NCBI RefSeq assembly: GCF_025211055.1
Contig: NZ_JAOARO010000002.1
Span: forward strand, 1-64,000
Source of the DNA: Vallitalea sp.
GTDB taxonomy: Bacteria; Bacillota; Clostridia; Lachnospirales; Vallitaleaceae
Direction of reading: 5' to 3'
Length of the DNA stretch: 64,000 bases
Part shown: positions 34,458 to 43,513 of the stretch, piece by piece
How the letters are laid out: each line of letters starts with the position of its first letter
Numbering within the stretch: the first letter of the stretch is position 1
Notes under the pieces: model-generated
Seen by the model: the letters and a program-made list of their open reading frames with translations, nothing else
The model's database searches: none
Told to the model about the DNA's origin: nothing
Position numbers and translations under genes: made by a program

Positions 34458-36389
34458 ATGGGAAAAAAACCATTTTATATTACAACACCAATATACTATC
34501 CAAGTGATAAGCTTCATATAGGGCATTCTTATACAACTGTGGCTGCAGACACTATGGCTAGGTACAAACGAATGCGTGGTTATGATGTCATGTTTTTAAC
34601 TGGAACAGATGAACATGGACAAAAAATAGAGAAAGTTGCTAACAAACAGGGTATAACTCCTAAAAAATATGTGGATAACATTGTGGATTGGATAAAAGAT
34701 CTGTGGAAAACTATGGATATTTCATATGATAAATTCATAAGAACAACAGACAAAGAACACAAAGAAACTGTACAAAAAATATTCAAAGAATTATACGATA
34801 AAGGTGATATATACAAGGGTTCATATGAAGGATGGTACTGTACTCCATGTGAATCATTTTTCACTGAAAGACAATTAGAAGAGGGAAAATGCCCAGACTG
34901 TGGAAGACCTGTGGATAAAGTTAAAGAAGAAGCATATTTCTTCAAACTTTCAAAATACCAAGACAAACTAATTGAGTATATAGAATCACACGAAGAATTT
35001 ATTCAACCAAAAACAAGACAAAATGAAATGCTTAATAATTTCCTAAAACCAGGACTTGAAGACTTATGTGTTTCTAGAACATCATTTGAATGGGGTATTC
35101 CTGTAGAATTTGACAAGGGGCATGTAGTTTATGTATGGTTAGATGCATTATCAAACTATATATCAGCACTAGGGTATAGTTCAGATAACGATGAAAAATA
35201 CAAAAAATATTGGCCTGTAGATGTACACTTAGTAGGAAAAGAAATCATAAGATTCCATACAATAATATGGCCGGCAATGTTGATGGCACTTGGCGAGCCT
35301 TTACCAAAACAAGTATTTGGTCATGGATGGTTAGTTATAAATGGCAAAAAAATGTCAAAATCAAAAGGTAATGTAGTAGATCCTAAGATATTAGTAGATA
35401 GATATGGTTCAGATTCAATAAGATATTTCTTAATGAGAGAAATTGCTTTTGGACAAGATGGTAACTTTACTAATGAAACACTTATCCAGAGAATTAATTC
35501 AGACCTTGCTAATGATCTAGGTAATTTGGTATCAAGAACCGTAGCGATGATCAAAAAATACTTTGGTGACGAATTCCTAACTAAGTTTGATGCTACTGAA
35601 TATGACAAAGAAGTAGAGGAAATAGCACTTAACACTGTAAAAAAAGTAGAAGATGGCATGGAACAATTATTGTTTAGTGATGCACTAGTAGAAATATGGA
35701 ACTTAGTAAGAAGAACTAATAAATACATTGATGAAACAAGACCATGGGTATTGGCAAAAGAAGAAGATAAGAGACCAGAACTTGCAAATGTTCTTTATCA
35801 TCTAGCAGAAAATCTTAGAATAATATCAATACTAATTGAACCTTTTATGCCTAATACACCAAAATTAATAAGAGAACAATTAGGAATAACAGATGAAAGT
35901 ATAATGACTTGGGAAAGTACTAAAAAATGGGGTAAACTATCTAAGGATATAAAAGTTAATCAAGGTAATATTATATTCCCAAGAATAGATATCACTAAAG
36001 AGTTAAAAGACTTAGAAGAAGCTCAAAAAGCTAGTAAAGAAGAGCCAAAAGAAGAGATAGAAGAAGATTACATCTCTATTGATGATTTTGCAAAAGTAGA
36101 ATTAAAAGTAGGAGAAGTAATAGAATGTAATAAAGTAGAAGGTGCTGATAAATTATTAGTATCTAAAATAAAAATAGGTAGTGAGGTAAGACAAATCGTA
36201 TCAGGCATAGCTAAAAGTTATTCACCTGGTGAAATGATAGGTAAAAAGGTTATTGTCGTAACTAACTTAAAACCAGTCAAACTAAGAGGTGTCTTATCAG
36301 AAGGTATGATATTAGCTGCTTCACTTAAGAAGAACTTAGTTGTAGCAACTGTTGATGGAGACATCAATAGCGGAGCTGTTGTAAGGTAA
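34458..36389 (+). CDS. metG: Methionyl-tRNA synthetase
   Basis: About 643 residues; charges tRNA-Met with methionine. The class I motifs are HIGH (in KLHIGHSYTT) and KMSKSKGN. The zinc knuckle CTPC...CPDC lies between them. A C-terminal OB-fold tRNA-binding domain (about 545-643) is fused on, making it a homodimer-type enzyme. GGAGGG selects the ATG at 34458 over the in-frame ATG at 34440. The acidic KASKEEPKEEIEED linker separates the two parts. Confidence 0.96.
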   Translation: MGKKPFYITTPIYYPSDKLHIGHSYTTVAADTMARYKRMRGYDVMFLTGTDEHGQKIEKVANKQGITPKKYVDNIVDWIKDLWKTMDISYDKFIRTTDKEHKETVQKIFKELYDKGDIYKGSYEGWYCTPCESFFTERQLEEGKCPDCGRPVDKVKEEAYFFKLSKYQDKLIEYIESHEEFIQPKTRQNEMLNNFLKPGLEDLCVSRTSFEWGIPVEFDKGHVVYVWLDALSNYISALGYSSDNDEKYKKYWPVDVHLVGKEIIRFHTIIWPAMLMALGEPLPKQVFGHGWLVINGKKMSKSKGNVVDPKILVDRYGSDSIRYFLMREIAFGQDGNFTNETLIQRINSDLANDLGNLVSRTVAMIKKYFGDEFLTKFDATEYDKEVEEIALNTVKKVEDGMEQLLFSDALVEIWNLVRRTNKYIDETRPWVLAKEEDKRPELANVLYHLAENLRIISILIEPFMPNTPKLIREQLGITDESIMTWESTKKWGKLSKDIKVNQGNIIFPRIDITKELKDLEEAQKASKEEPKEEIEEDYISIDDFAKVELKVGEVIECNKVEGADKLLVSKIKIGSEVRQIVSGIAKSYSPGEMIGKKVIVVTNLKPVKLRGVLSEGMILAASLKKNLVVATVDGDINSGAVVR

Positions 36390-36424
36390 CTAATAAATTA
36401 GTCGGATAATGGCTTGGGTTAAGG

Positions 36425-36475
36425 TTGGGTGTATGTACTATATTATTATGTATATACACCCAATTATCTTGTTTT
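36425..36475 (+). terminator. Terminator of metG
   Basis: TTGGGTGTAT (36425-36434) pairs with ATACACCCAA (36454-36463), with further pairing inside; GTTTTTTA follows after eight bases. Confidence 0.65.
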
Positions 36476-36576
36476 TTAGGAAACACCTACAAGGTATTAT
36501 CCTATATTATCGGAGCGAACGTTAAGTATTCTATTAGTACTTTTTTTTAATAGTAATATAAATTGAGGTGAGAACA

Positions 36577-37344
36577 ATGATTTTTGAAAGTCATGCACAT
36601 TATGATGATGAGAAATTTGATATTGATAGAGATGATTTATTGGAGCGTCTGCCAAATGAAGGTGTAGAGTATATAATTAATGTTGCTGCCAATATTGATT
36701 CTGCTTATAAATGTGTTGAAATAGCAAAAAAATATGATTATATATATGCAGCTGTAGGTGTTCATCCAGATGACGTAGAAAATATGAAAAAAGAAGACCT
36801 AAAGATAATAAAAGAATTATCAGCTTATGATAAAGTTGTAGCTATTGGAGAAATAGGGCTTGATTATTATTATGAGAATTCTTCAAAAGAACTTCAGAAG
36901 TTGTGGTTCAGTGAGCAGATAGAAACGGCAAAAGAATTAAAATTACCTATAATAGTACACAGCAGAGATGCAGCAAAAGATACAATGGATATAATTAAAT
37001 CAACTGATGCAAAACAAATTGGTGGAGTAATACACTGTTACTCAGGAAGCAACGAATTAGCACAGGAATATGCTAAAATGGGATTCTATATTGGTGTTGG
37101 CGGTGTTGTAACCTTTAAAAATGCTAATAAGCTAAAAGAAGTAGTAAAAAAAATATCTATTGATAACATTTTAATCGAAACCGATTCACCATATCTAGCA
37201 CCAGTACCTAATAGAGGTAAAAGAAATGATTCAAGCAACCTAAAATATGTTATAGAGCAAATTGCAGAGATAAAAGATATGTCTTACGAGGAAGTATTAA
37301 AAAGTACTTATGAAAATGCAAAAAAACTATTTAGAATAAAATAG
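36577..37344 (+). CDS. TatD-family deoxyribonuclease/metal hydrolase
   Basis: About 255 residues, TIM-barrel metal-dependent hydrolase. Motifs in order: ESHAHYDD (HxH), GEIGLDYY, VHSRDA, HCYSG and ETDSPYLAP. GAGGTG (36566-36571) selects the ATG at 36577 over the GTG at 36568. In Bacillus and many clostridia the same gene stands between metG and rsmA, as here. Proposed role is 3'-5' exonuclease or D-amino-acyl/DNA repair work; not settled for this branch. Confidence 0.92.
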   Translation: MIFESHAHYDDEKFDIDRDDLLERLPNEGVEYIINVAANIDSAYKCVEIAKKYDYIYAAVGVHPDDVENMKKEDLKIIKELSAYDKVVAIGEIGLDYYYENSSKELQKLWFSEQIETAKELKLPIIVHSRDAAKDTMDIIKSTDAKQIGGVIHCYSGSNELAQEYAKMGFYIGVGGVVTFKNANKLKEVVKKISIDNILIETDSPYLAPVPNRGKRNDSSNLKYVIEQIAEIKDMSYEEVLKSTYENAKKLFRIK

Positions 37345-37354
37345 ATAGTTTTAG

Positions 37355-37386
37355 GGTTAAGCCATAATAAGTATTATGACTTAACC
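37355..37386. terminator. Hairpin between tatD and the Spo0E-like gene
   Basis: GGTTAAG pairs with CTTAACC and an inner CATAATA with TATTATG. It separates two convergent genes. No strong T tract is present. Confidence 0.6.
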
Positions 37387-37393
37387 TATCGTG

Positions 37394-37555
37394 CTAATTA
37401 CTTTTTTCTATGTCTGACATTAACTCCACTAATAGTAAATCAATTTGTTTAGACATTTCTATTATATCAGTATCAATAGTAAGCTTGCTATTAATTTGAT
37501 TGATGATATTGGATAGATTTTCGGTTACTCGATAAATTATTTCAGTACTTTGCAT
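37394..37555 (-). CDS. Spo0E-like aspartyl-phosphate phosphatase (small)
   Basis: 53 residues starting MQSTEIIYRV, with GAGGTG six bases before the ATG. It reads as two amphipathic helices, and the second contains MSKQIDLLL, the S-x-x-x-D signature that Spo0E-family proteins use to dephosphorylate Spo0A~P. Length and helical layout fit the short members such as Bacillus YisI and YnzD. If correct it restrains entry into sporulation. The 490 bases from here to rsmA are AT-rich, and I see no other gene in them. Confidence 0.75.
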   Translation of the reverse strand: MQSTEIIYRVTENLSNIINQINSKLTIDTDIIEMSKQIDLLLVELMSDIEKSN

Positions 37556-38045
37556 AGAAGGCACCTCACTTAACTTTTGATCTTATTAATAGGAATTTGA
37601 ATAACTTGATAATTGAATCTAGCCTGTTGATATTTAAGTAATTATAGGTAATAATATGTGCGAACAAGATAATGAAGTAGTACAAAAATAGTGGTTAATA
37701 TTTTATTATGTAAAAATAAATTAGTTTATATATATATTCTATCATATAAATCGAATATATAAAGAAAAAAATGTAAATTTTTAAAAAAACTCGAAAAATT
37801 AATTATTTTTATATGTTTTGTTTAGGATTTAAACTAAATGACACCATTATACAATATATAGTATAGAATACAATTAACTAACCGTATATGTTGTTTATAA
37901 TTGTAAAATAATGGAATTATTATAACTATAATTAGTAATAAAATATATTTACAATTAGTAAAACATGTAACTATTCAATATATTAATGAATTATTATCAA
38001 AATACTTAATTAATTCCATAAATAACACAAAAAATAATAAAAGAG

Positions 38046-38927
38046 GTGATTTATATTATAGAACCAATTGCTTCTCCCAAAAGAACCATTGAAATAGTAA
38101 AAAAATATGACTTTGCATTTCAGAAGAAATTTGGACAAAATTTTCTGATAGATTCTCATGTACTTAATAAAATTATAACATCTTCAAATATAAACAAAGA
38201 AGATGTAGTAATAGAAATTGGTCCAGGAATAGGAAGCCTTACTCAACAATTAGCTGAAAATGCAAAACAGGTAATAGCAGTAGAAATTGATAAAAAGCTT
38301 ATACCTATACTAGAAGATACTTTAAGTGACTATAATAATATTACAATCATTAATGAAGATATCTTGAAAGTAGATATAGTAAAACTAGTAAAAGAAAAAA
38401 ATGATAATAAACCAATAAAAGTCGTTGCCAATCTTCCATATTACATTACAACCCCTATAATAATGGGATTGTTTGAAAGTAATGTTCCAGTAGATAGCAT
38501 TACAGTAATGGTACAAAAAGAAGTGGCAGACAGAATGAAAGCAAAACCTGGGACTAAGGATTATGGAGCACTATCTTTAGCTGTTGGGTATTATAGTGAA
38601 CCTTATATTGTTGCCAATGTACCGCCAAACTGTTTTATGCCAAGACCTAAAATAGGTTCTGCTGTAATCAGATTAACAAAACATAAACAACCCCCAGTAG
38701 ATGTTGTGGATGCCAAATTATTATTCAAGATCATTAGAGCATCGTTTAATCAAAGAAGAAAAACACTTATTAATGGACTGTATAATAACTTAGAGGGTAT
38801 GTTTGAGAAAGACCAATTAAAACATGCTATAGAAAACATTGGATTAAAACTTAATGTAAGAGGAGAAACACTCAGCCTAGAGGAATTTTCTAATTTAGCT
38901 AACGAATTATATAAATTAATAAAATAA
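38046..38927 (+). CDS. rsmA: 16S rRNA dimethyladenosine transferase (KsgA)
   Basis: 293 residues; dimethylates A1518 and A1519 of 16S rRNA. KKFGQNFLID, the SAM loop VIEIGPGIGSLT, and the NLPYYITTPII motif IV are all present. The start is uncertain. GTG at 38046 forms part of AGAGGTGA, which looks like the ribosome site itself; correctly spaced from it are only ATT (38055) and ATA (38058). Either the GTG is used with a poor upstream site or the start codon is non-canonical. Confidence 0.95.
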   Translation: MIYIIEPIASPKRTIEIVKKYDFAFQKKFGQNFLIDSHVLNKIITSSNINKEDVVIEIGPGIGSLTQQLAENAKQVIAVEIDKKLIPILEDTLSDYNNITIINEDILKVDIVKLVKEKNDNKPIKVVANLPYYITTPIIMGLFESNVPVDSITVMVQKEVADRMKAKPGTKDYGALSLAVGYYSEPYIVANVPPNCFMPRPKIGSAVIRLTKHKQPPVDVVDAKLLFKIIRASFNQRRKTLINGLYNNLEGMFEKDQLKHAIENIGLKLNVRGETLSLEEFSNLANELYKLIK

Positions 38928-38947
38928 AATGAATCATTAATTATACT

Positions 38948-38992
38948 AAAACCTCCCTAACATAAATATAAATGTATTAAGGGGGTTTTAAT
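38948..38992 (+). terminator. rsmA terminator hairpin overlapping the next ribosome site
   Basis: AAAACCTCC (38948-38956) pairs with GGGGGTTTT (38981-38989), with weaker inner pairing and a TTTT end. The right arm contains the AAGGGGG that serves as ribosome site for the gene at 38993. Confidence 0.7.
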
Positions 38993-40144
38993 GTGCAATC
39001 AAATAAATATAATCGGCAGGTAACAATGCTTGAACAAGAAGATAAAGGATACGTTTCTATAGAAAATAAATCTTATGGATATTGTAAAATTGAAACAAGA
39101 GGTAATAAGTGTAGAATAAAACTATCTGTAAATGGACTTATAAAAACAAACCAGTACGTTTATAAAGCGTGTCTTATAAAAACTACAGAAAGCAGTAGCG
39201 ATATCATACCTATAGGTGTTATAGAATTAGACAATAATAATTATGCCAGCTTAAATATAAATACTGTTACTGATAACGTAATGAAAAAAGATATACCAAT
39301 CAATGATATTTCAATTATAGCTATAATGTGTAAAGAAAATGACAACAAATATAAATTTCCTTTAGTAGGATATATAAAAGAAATAGGTTATACATGGAAA
39401 AAGAATATTAATATAGATAGAAAAATCAATAACCAGTCAAGAATAGAAAAACCACAAATTAATAAAGATATTAAGACTGAAAAAAATAAAGTCATTGAAA
39501 CAAAATCTAACGATACTATTAAAATAGATACTGATAACTCCAAAACAGATACAATTACTACAAAAACAAATATTATAGATTATTCTCAAACAAAAAAACA
39601 AAGTAATGAAATAAACAATGATCCAAAGATTGATGAAACTAAAGTAACCATAGAAAATACTAACACTAGCGTATATAATAAGGAATCAGAAAGGGATAAA
39701 TCGATCGAAATTGATGATATAGGAAACCAAACTTTTGATATAATAAAAGAGCATTTTGATAAAAATGAACTGACTAAAATATATGATAATATATTTAAGG
39801 AATATCCAAAAATGAAACCATTTGAGGGGAAGTATTCTAATATAGAGTGGATTCGTATAGAACCTGCAGATATTATATATTTTCCTATAGAATCCTGGTT
39901 GCTAACAAATAATACATTTTTACTCAATGCATATAGAAAATATAAGCATCTTATACTTGGAAGAGATATGGATTGTGACAGAGGAAAACCATATTTCATA
40001 CTTGGAGTACCTAGTATATACTATCCAAAGGATAAAGTAGCTGCATATTTCTATGGATTCAAAGATTTTGTATGTTGTTCAGGAGCCAAAACAAAATCCG
40101 GAGAATACGGATATTGGGTCAAGGAAATAGATTATTCAATGTAA
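38993..40144 (+). CDS. Clostridial protein with DUF6128-like C-terminal domain
   Basis: 383 residues, GTG start after AAGGGGG. N-terminal domain (1-130) is beta-rich with GYVSIENKSYGYCKIETRG. The middle (about 140-245) is a low-complexity Lys/Asn/Thr/Asp linker. The C-terminal domain (about 250-383) has SNIEWIRIEPADIIYFP, LLTNNTFLLNAYRKYKHLILGR and YFILGVPSIYYPKDKVAAYFYGF, like a domain I remember from Lachnospiraceae (DUF6128). No enzymatic motif is seen, and function is unknown; a spore-coat or envelope role is possible but unproven. It has no membrane span. Confidence 0.82.
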   Translation: MQSNKYNRQVTMLEQEDKGYVSIENKSYGYCKIETRGNKCRIKLSVNGLIKTNQYVYKACLIKTTESSSDIIPIGVIELDNNNYASLNINTVTDNVMKKDIPINDISIIAIMCKENDNKYKFPLVGYIKEIGYTWKKNINIDRKINNQSRIEKPQINKDIKTEKNKVIETKSNDTIKIDTDNSKTDTITTKTNIIDYSQTKKQSNEINNDPKIDETKVTIENTNTSVYNKESERDKSIEIDDIGNQTFDIIKEHFDKNELTKIYDNIFKEYPKMKPFEGKYSNIEWIRIEPADIIYFPIESWLLTNNTFLLNAYRKYKHLILGRDMDCDRGKPYFILGVPSIYYPKDKVAAYFYGFKDFVCCSGAKTKSGEYGYWVKEIDYSM

Positions 40145-40244
40145 TTAAATTGTAATGCTATTGACATAGAAAATACACATAAAAATGATAATATAATTAT
40201 GAAAACTATCCCCCCTTTTATTTATGATAAATTTACATATTTTT

Positions 40245-40272
40245 ATCCTACCGCCGTGGTAGGATTTTTTTT
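40245..40272 (+). terminator. Terminator of the DUF6128-like gene
   Basis: ATCCTACC (40245-40252) pairs with GGTAGGAT (40258-40265) around GCCGT, followed by a T run. Confidence 0.9.
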
Positions 40273-40310
40273 GCAAAAAAAAACTACCATTTCAAATTAT
40301 ACAGTAGTTT
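40273..40310 (-). terminator. Terminator of pgsA
   Basis: On the minus strand AAACTAC (40304-40310) pairs with GTAGTTT (40281-40287) and continues into a T run. Confidence 0.75.
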
Positions 40311-40387
40311 ATTCATATAAATTATACATTATAATGAGTATAGGTACTACCTATGCAACTCTGAGCTATATTAAATAATGAAATTCC

Positions 40388-40930
40388 TCAATTAGTAGCA
40401 GTTTTAGCTCTAACATTCCTAAAATAATAACTAACATAGCTAGAAAGAGCAATCAACTCTAAAATTATTGCTATGAACATAACTGTAATACTTATAAAAT
40501 GTTCAGGCAAAACAATTATTAAAAATATAGCAATTGAAAATGTTACAGTTGCAAGCTTACCAAATTTGTTAGATGGTATAACGGTCTTTTCTTTTCTAAA
40601 ATATAAGAAAATACCTGATAAAACTAAACAAGTCTCTTTAATTAAAATTATGAGCAATACCCAAATAGGTACATATTTTGAATAATATAAACACCCTAAT
40701 GTAGTTACTAGCATAAGTTTATCAGCTAAAGGGTCCAAGACTATTCCTACAACTGAAATCACATTGTATTTTCTAGCAAGATACCCATCAAGAAAATCAG
40801 TAAGACTAGCAACTAAGAATATTATTAAAGCATAGATATGAGCATTCTCCACCGATGAAAAGAAAACTACAGGAAATAGTGGCACAAGGAACATTCTAAT
40901 TATGGTTAGGATATTTGGTACATACTTCAT
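40388..40930 (-). CDS. pgsA: CDP-diacylglycerol-glycerol-3-phosphate 3-phosphatidyltransferase
   Basis: 180-residue integral membrane enzyme of phosphatidylglycerol synthesis. It shows the CDP-alcohol transferase signature DG-x2-AR-x8-G-x3-D-x3-D in DGYLARKYNV... and ...GIVLDPLAD. About six hydrophobic segments are present. Ribosome site AAGGGGGAAT precedes the ATG. Neighbours give no operon partner. Confidence 0.93.
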   Translation of the reverse strand: MKYVPNILTIIRMFLVPLFPVVFFSSVENAHIYALIIFLVASLTDFLDGYLARKYNVISVVGIVLDPLADKLMLVTTLGCLYYSKYVPIWVLLIILIKETCLVLSGIFLYFRKEKTVIPSNKFGKLATVTFSIAIFLIIVLPEHFISITVMFIAIILELIALSSYVSYYFRNVRAKTATN

Positions 40931-41111
40931 TGTTATTCCCCCTTGTTAATTGCATAATCTATAATTAATACGATATGAATATTATATATAAAAGATAAAT
41001 TCTAGTCTATAGTTTTAACTATATTAATTATTTTTTTTGCAACTTAACATTAAAAAAGAATATTATTACTATATAATAAAGATTATTTATTAATATGTGC
41101 CACTTTTAAAT

Positions 41112-42221
41112 CTATTTTTTTCTAATAGTTATATCTCCCATATCACAGTCAACATTATAGTTCCCTTCCTTGGAAGAAGTAGGGAAATCAGATTTTATCT
41201 TTCCCATAGATACATTTGTGGATATAATTGAATTATCATTATCATATAGGTCTACCTTAATACTTCCCATATCAGACGAAATACTAAAAAAATCTAATTT
41301 TTGTTTGAAAGATGCTGTTATAGCGCCCATATCTGATTCTAGATCACAATTATCTATCTTACTGTTTGATATGATGTTGATACCGCCCATATCTGCATTG
41401 ACAGTACAATCCTTAATAGTGTTATTGGATTCCATATATATAACACCACTGCTAGAAGATATATTCAATTTATCAACTTTGGCATTATTATAATAATTTA
41501 TTTTTCCCATTGAACTAGTAAGGATAACTGATTCTTTGTAATTAGCTAAAGTAATGTCTATTTTCCCTAAACTGGAAGTTATATCAATGTTTTTGACATC
41601 AGAGAAAAATTCGCTACTATTAATTTCTCCAAGATTATTATTGATATATAAGGTATCTAATTCAAAATCATTAGGAACGTAGACTGTAATATCGTTTGTA
41701 TAATTACCTTTGTTCATGCTCCCAAAGAAATTTTTGGTAACTATTCTTTGAGTAATATCTAAAGTATTATTGTTTACATCTATATTGTAGTTGATAGCAT
41801 AATTATTGTTTTTTGGTTTGGTGTATGTATACTCAACTTTTATATTCTTTCTATCTTCTTTCTTAAAAACGATTATAGCTACATCTGTCTTCAGAGATAT
41901 TTTATCTACGTCTTCACAAGGAAAATTATCTACTAAGGTATCACCTGTTTTATTGTAAATAGTATGATCGTAATTATTAATTATAGAATTGTGTGTACTT
42001 TCTTCTATGAAGTCTTGAATTATATCTTTAACTTGGTTTGGTACAAAAGGTAAGTTTTGTAACCAGTCATAATTATTTCTATTATTATCAGTAGTATAGT
42101 CATGATTGTTGTTATTACTATAAAATGGATTAAATCCAAAAGTAATTATTGCAATGATACCAAAAAAAGATACTACTAATGTTATTGATAATATTATAGC
42201 CATATTTTTAAGCTTTTTCAT
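41112..42221 (-). CDS. DUF4097 membrane-anchored beta-repeat protein
   Basis: About 369 residues with one N-terminal span ([20 protein letters not shown]), a low-complexity Asn/Asp region, and then a DUF4097 domain. The second half is a run of roughly 20-residue repeats, each ending in SSMGKI, ADMGGI, SDMGAI, SDMGSI or CDMGDI, as expected of a right-handed beta-helix. Start at 42221 is set by AGGAGGG. It overlaps the DUF1700 gene by 14 bases. The family occurs with PadR/DUF1700 partners and is linked to envelope-stress sensing. Confidence 0.87.
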   Translation of the reverse strand: MKKLKNMAIILSITLVVSFFGIIAIITFGFNPFYSNNNNHDYTTDNNRNNYDWLQNLPFVPNQVKDIIQDFIEESTHNSIINNYDHTIYNKTGDTLVDNFPCEDVDKISLKTDVAIIVFKKEDRKNIKVEYTYTKPKNNNYAINYNIDVNNNTLDITQRIVTKNFFGSMNKGNYTNDITVYVPNDFELDTLYINNNLGEINSSEFFSDVKNIDITSSLGKIDITLANYKESVILTSSMGKINYYNNAKVDKLNISSSSGVIYMESNNTIKDCTVNADMGGINIISNSKIDNCDLESDMGAITASFKQKLDFFSISSDMGSIKVDLYDNDNSIISTNVSMGKIKSDFPTSSKEGNYNVDCDMGDITIRKK

Positions 42222-42825
42222 AGCTATCCCTCCTAACAATTAGCTTGTTCCACTCAATATATTTTGTAGTAAAACTAGCATAGAGTTTCATTAACATGAG
42301 GGTTCCTATTATGATAAGTCCTCCTGCACTCGCTAAAAATATGAAGAGTAGAAATCCTAAAAATGGATGAGTTATTATATCATAAGGTATTGCAATATAC
42401 ATCATTGGTGATTGAAAAACACAAGCAATCAATACAACTACGCTTGATAACACTAATGCTATTCCAACAATGAAAAATGATGCTAACACAGCCCAGCAAG
42501 CTAAATAGAGTCCTATCATTATTAAGTTGAAAAAAATCATTCCAATCAATATTCCTATTGAATACTTCCTTCCAGTTCTATTAATCGTCGTTCTAGTAGT
42601 GTCTGTGGAATAATTATTCTTCTCGCTTGTATGTAAATTAGGAATGTATCCAGCTGCAATTGTCTCTGGATTACCAAGTTCATTAGATATTTCTTCTTCT
42701 GTTTTTCCATCAGATAATCCTGATTTGAAGTGTTCCTCATAGTCATACATAATATCTCTACGTTCATCATATGGAAGAGATTCAAGCAGGATATCCAATT
42801 TTTTTAAATACTCATTCTTATTCAC
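42208..42825 (-). CDS. DUF1700 (HAAS-domain) membrane protein
   Basis: 205 residues. The N-terminal 60 form the conserved HAAS signalling module ([20 protein letters not shown]... [14 protein letters not shown]), followed by about four membrane spans. HAAS proteins are thought to relay to PadR regulators. It overlaps padR by eight bases and the DUF4097 gene by 14, so the three are translationally coupled. Confidence 0.9.
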   Translation of the reverse strand: MNKNEYLKKLDILLESLPYDERRDIMYDYEEHFKSGLSDGKTEEEISNELGNPETIAAGYIPNLHTSEKNNYSTDTTRTTINRTGRKYSIGILIGMIFFNLIMIGLYLACWAVLASFFIVGIALVLSSVVVLIACVFQSPMMYIAIPYDIITHPFLGFLLFIFLASAGGLIIIGTLMLMKLYASFTTKYIEWNKLIVRRDSYEKA

Positions 42826-43141
42826 TTATATCTTCCTCCTCAATTAAAGAATTAACACTTGAAACAAAGTCATACCACTCATTACTTAGTTCTTCTTTGG
42901 CTTCATGGCCTTTTTTAGTAAGTGTATAATATTTTCTGGGTGGTCCTTCCGTAGATTCTTTGAGATAAGTTTCAAAATAATTCTCTTTTGTTAATCTTCT
43001 AAGTAAAGGATAAATAGTTCCTTCTGATATTCTTACATTATTGGATATCTTTTTGACTAACTCATAACCATAATAATCATCTCTTGAGAGTAAAGATAAT
43101 ACACATAACTCTAATACGCCTTTTTTAAACTGTATATTCAT
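42818..43141 (-). CDS. PadR-family transcriptional regulator
   Basis: 107-residue winged-helix protein: [25 protein letters not shown], then [16 protein letters not shown] and [13 protein letters not shown]. PadR regulators usually repress their own operon and a downstream envelope gene set. It is the first gene of padR-DUF1700-DUF4097, with AGGAGGTT-like GGGAGGTTA upstream and a good promoter at 43212-43240. Confidence 0.93.
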   Translation of the reverse strand: MNIQFKKGVLELCVLSLLSRDDYYGYELVKKISNNVRISEGTIYPLLRRLTKENYFETYLKESTEGPPRKYYTLTKKGHEAKEELSNEWYDFVSSVNSLIEEEDISE

Positions 43142-43211
43142 ATATTAACCTCCCATAACATTAACCGCTCAAAAAAGTAATAACTTACGAGTTTTTATAA
43201 TGCCGGATTAT

Positions 43212-43240
43212 AGTATATCACACACTACCTAATAATGCAA
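43212..43240 (-). promoter_or_regulatory. Promoter of the padR operon
   Basis: On the minus strand TTGCAT (43235-43240), 17-base spacer, TATACT (43212-43217), about 70 bases before padR. Confidence 0.65.
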
Positions 43241-43438
43241 GGTACTAAACAAAACTTTCTTGTGTGCTATGTATTATAGTATTTTGGTTATGTTGATATA
43301 TATATAGGAAATAAATATTTCTGAGTAGATCAGAACAAGCCTGTAATATCACGATATGTATAAATTAATAGAAATAAGTCTATCATTTATATAATAGGTA
43401 TTTGGATAGCTTAATCAAGCAAAAATAGAAATAAATTC

Positions 43439-43483
43439 TTGACAATTATAATCAATTCGGATATACTTTGATTATCAAAGTAT
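43439..43483 (+). promoter_or_regulatory. fab operon promoter with FabT-type operator
   Basis: TTGACA (43439-43444), 17-base spacer, TATACT (43462-43467). A perfect 21-bp palindrome (43463-43483), whose core is ACTTTGATTATCAAAGT, overlaps the -10 and start region. The core closely matches the FabT box as I remember it from streptococci (TTTGATTATCAAA). The rest of the 372-base gap holds the padR promoter and no gene. Confidence 0.88.
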
Positions 43484-43513
43484 TTGCGACACAAATAAAT
43501 AGGAGATAATGAT

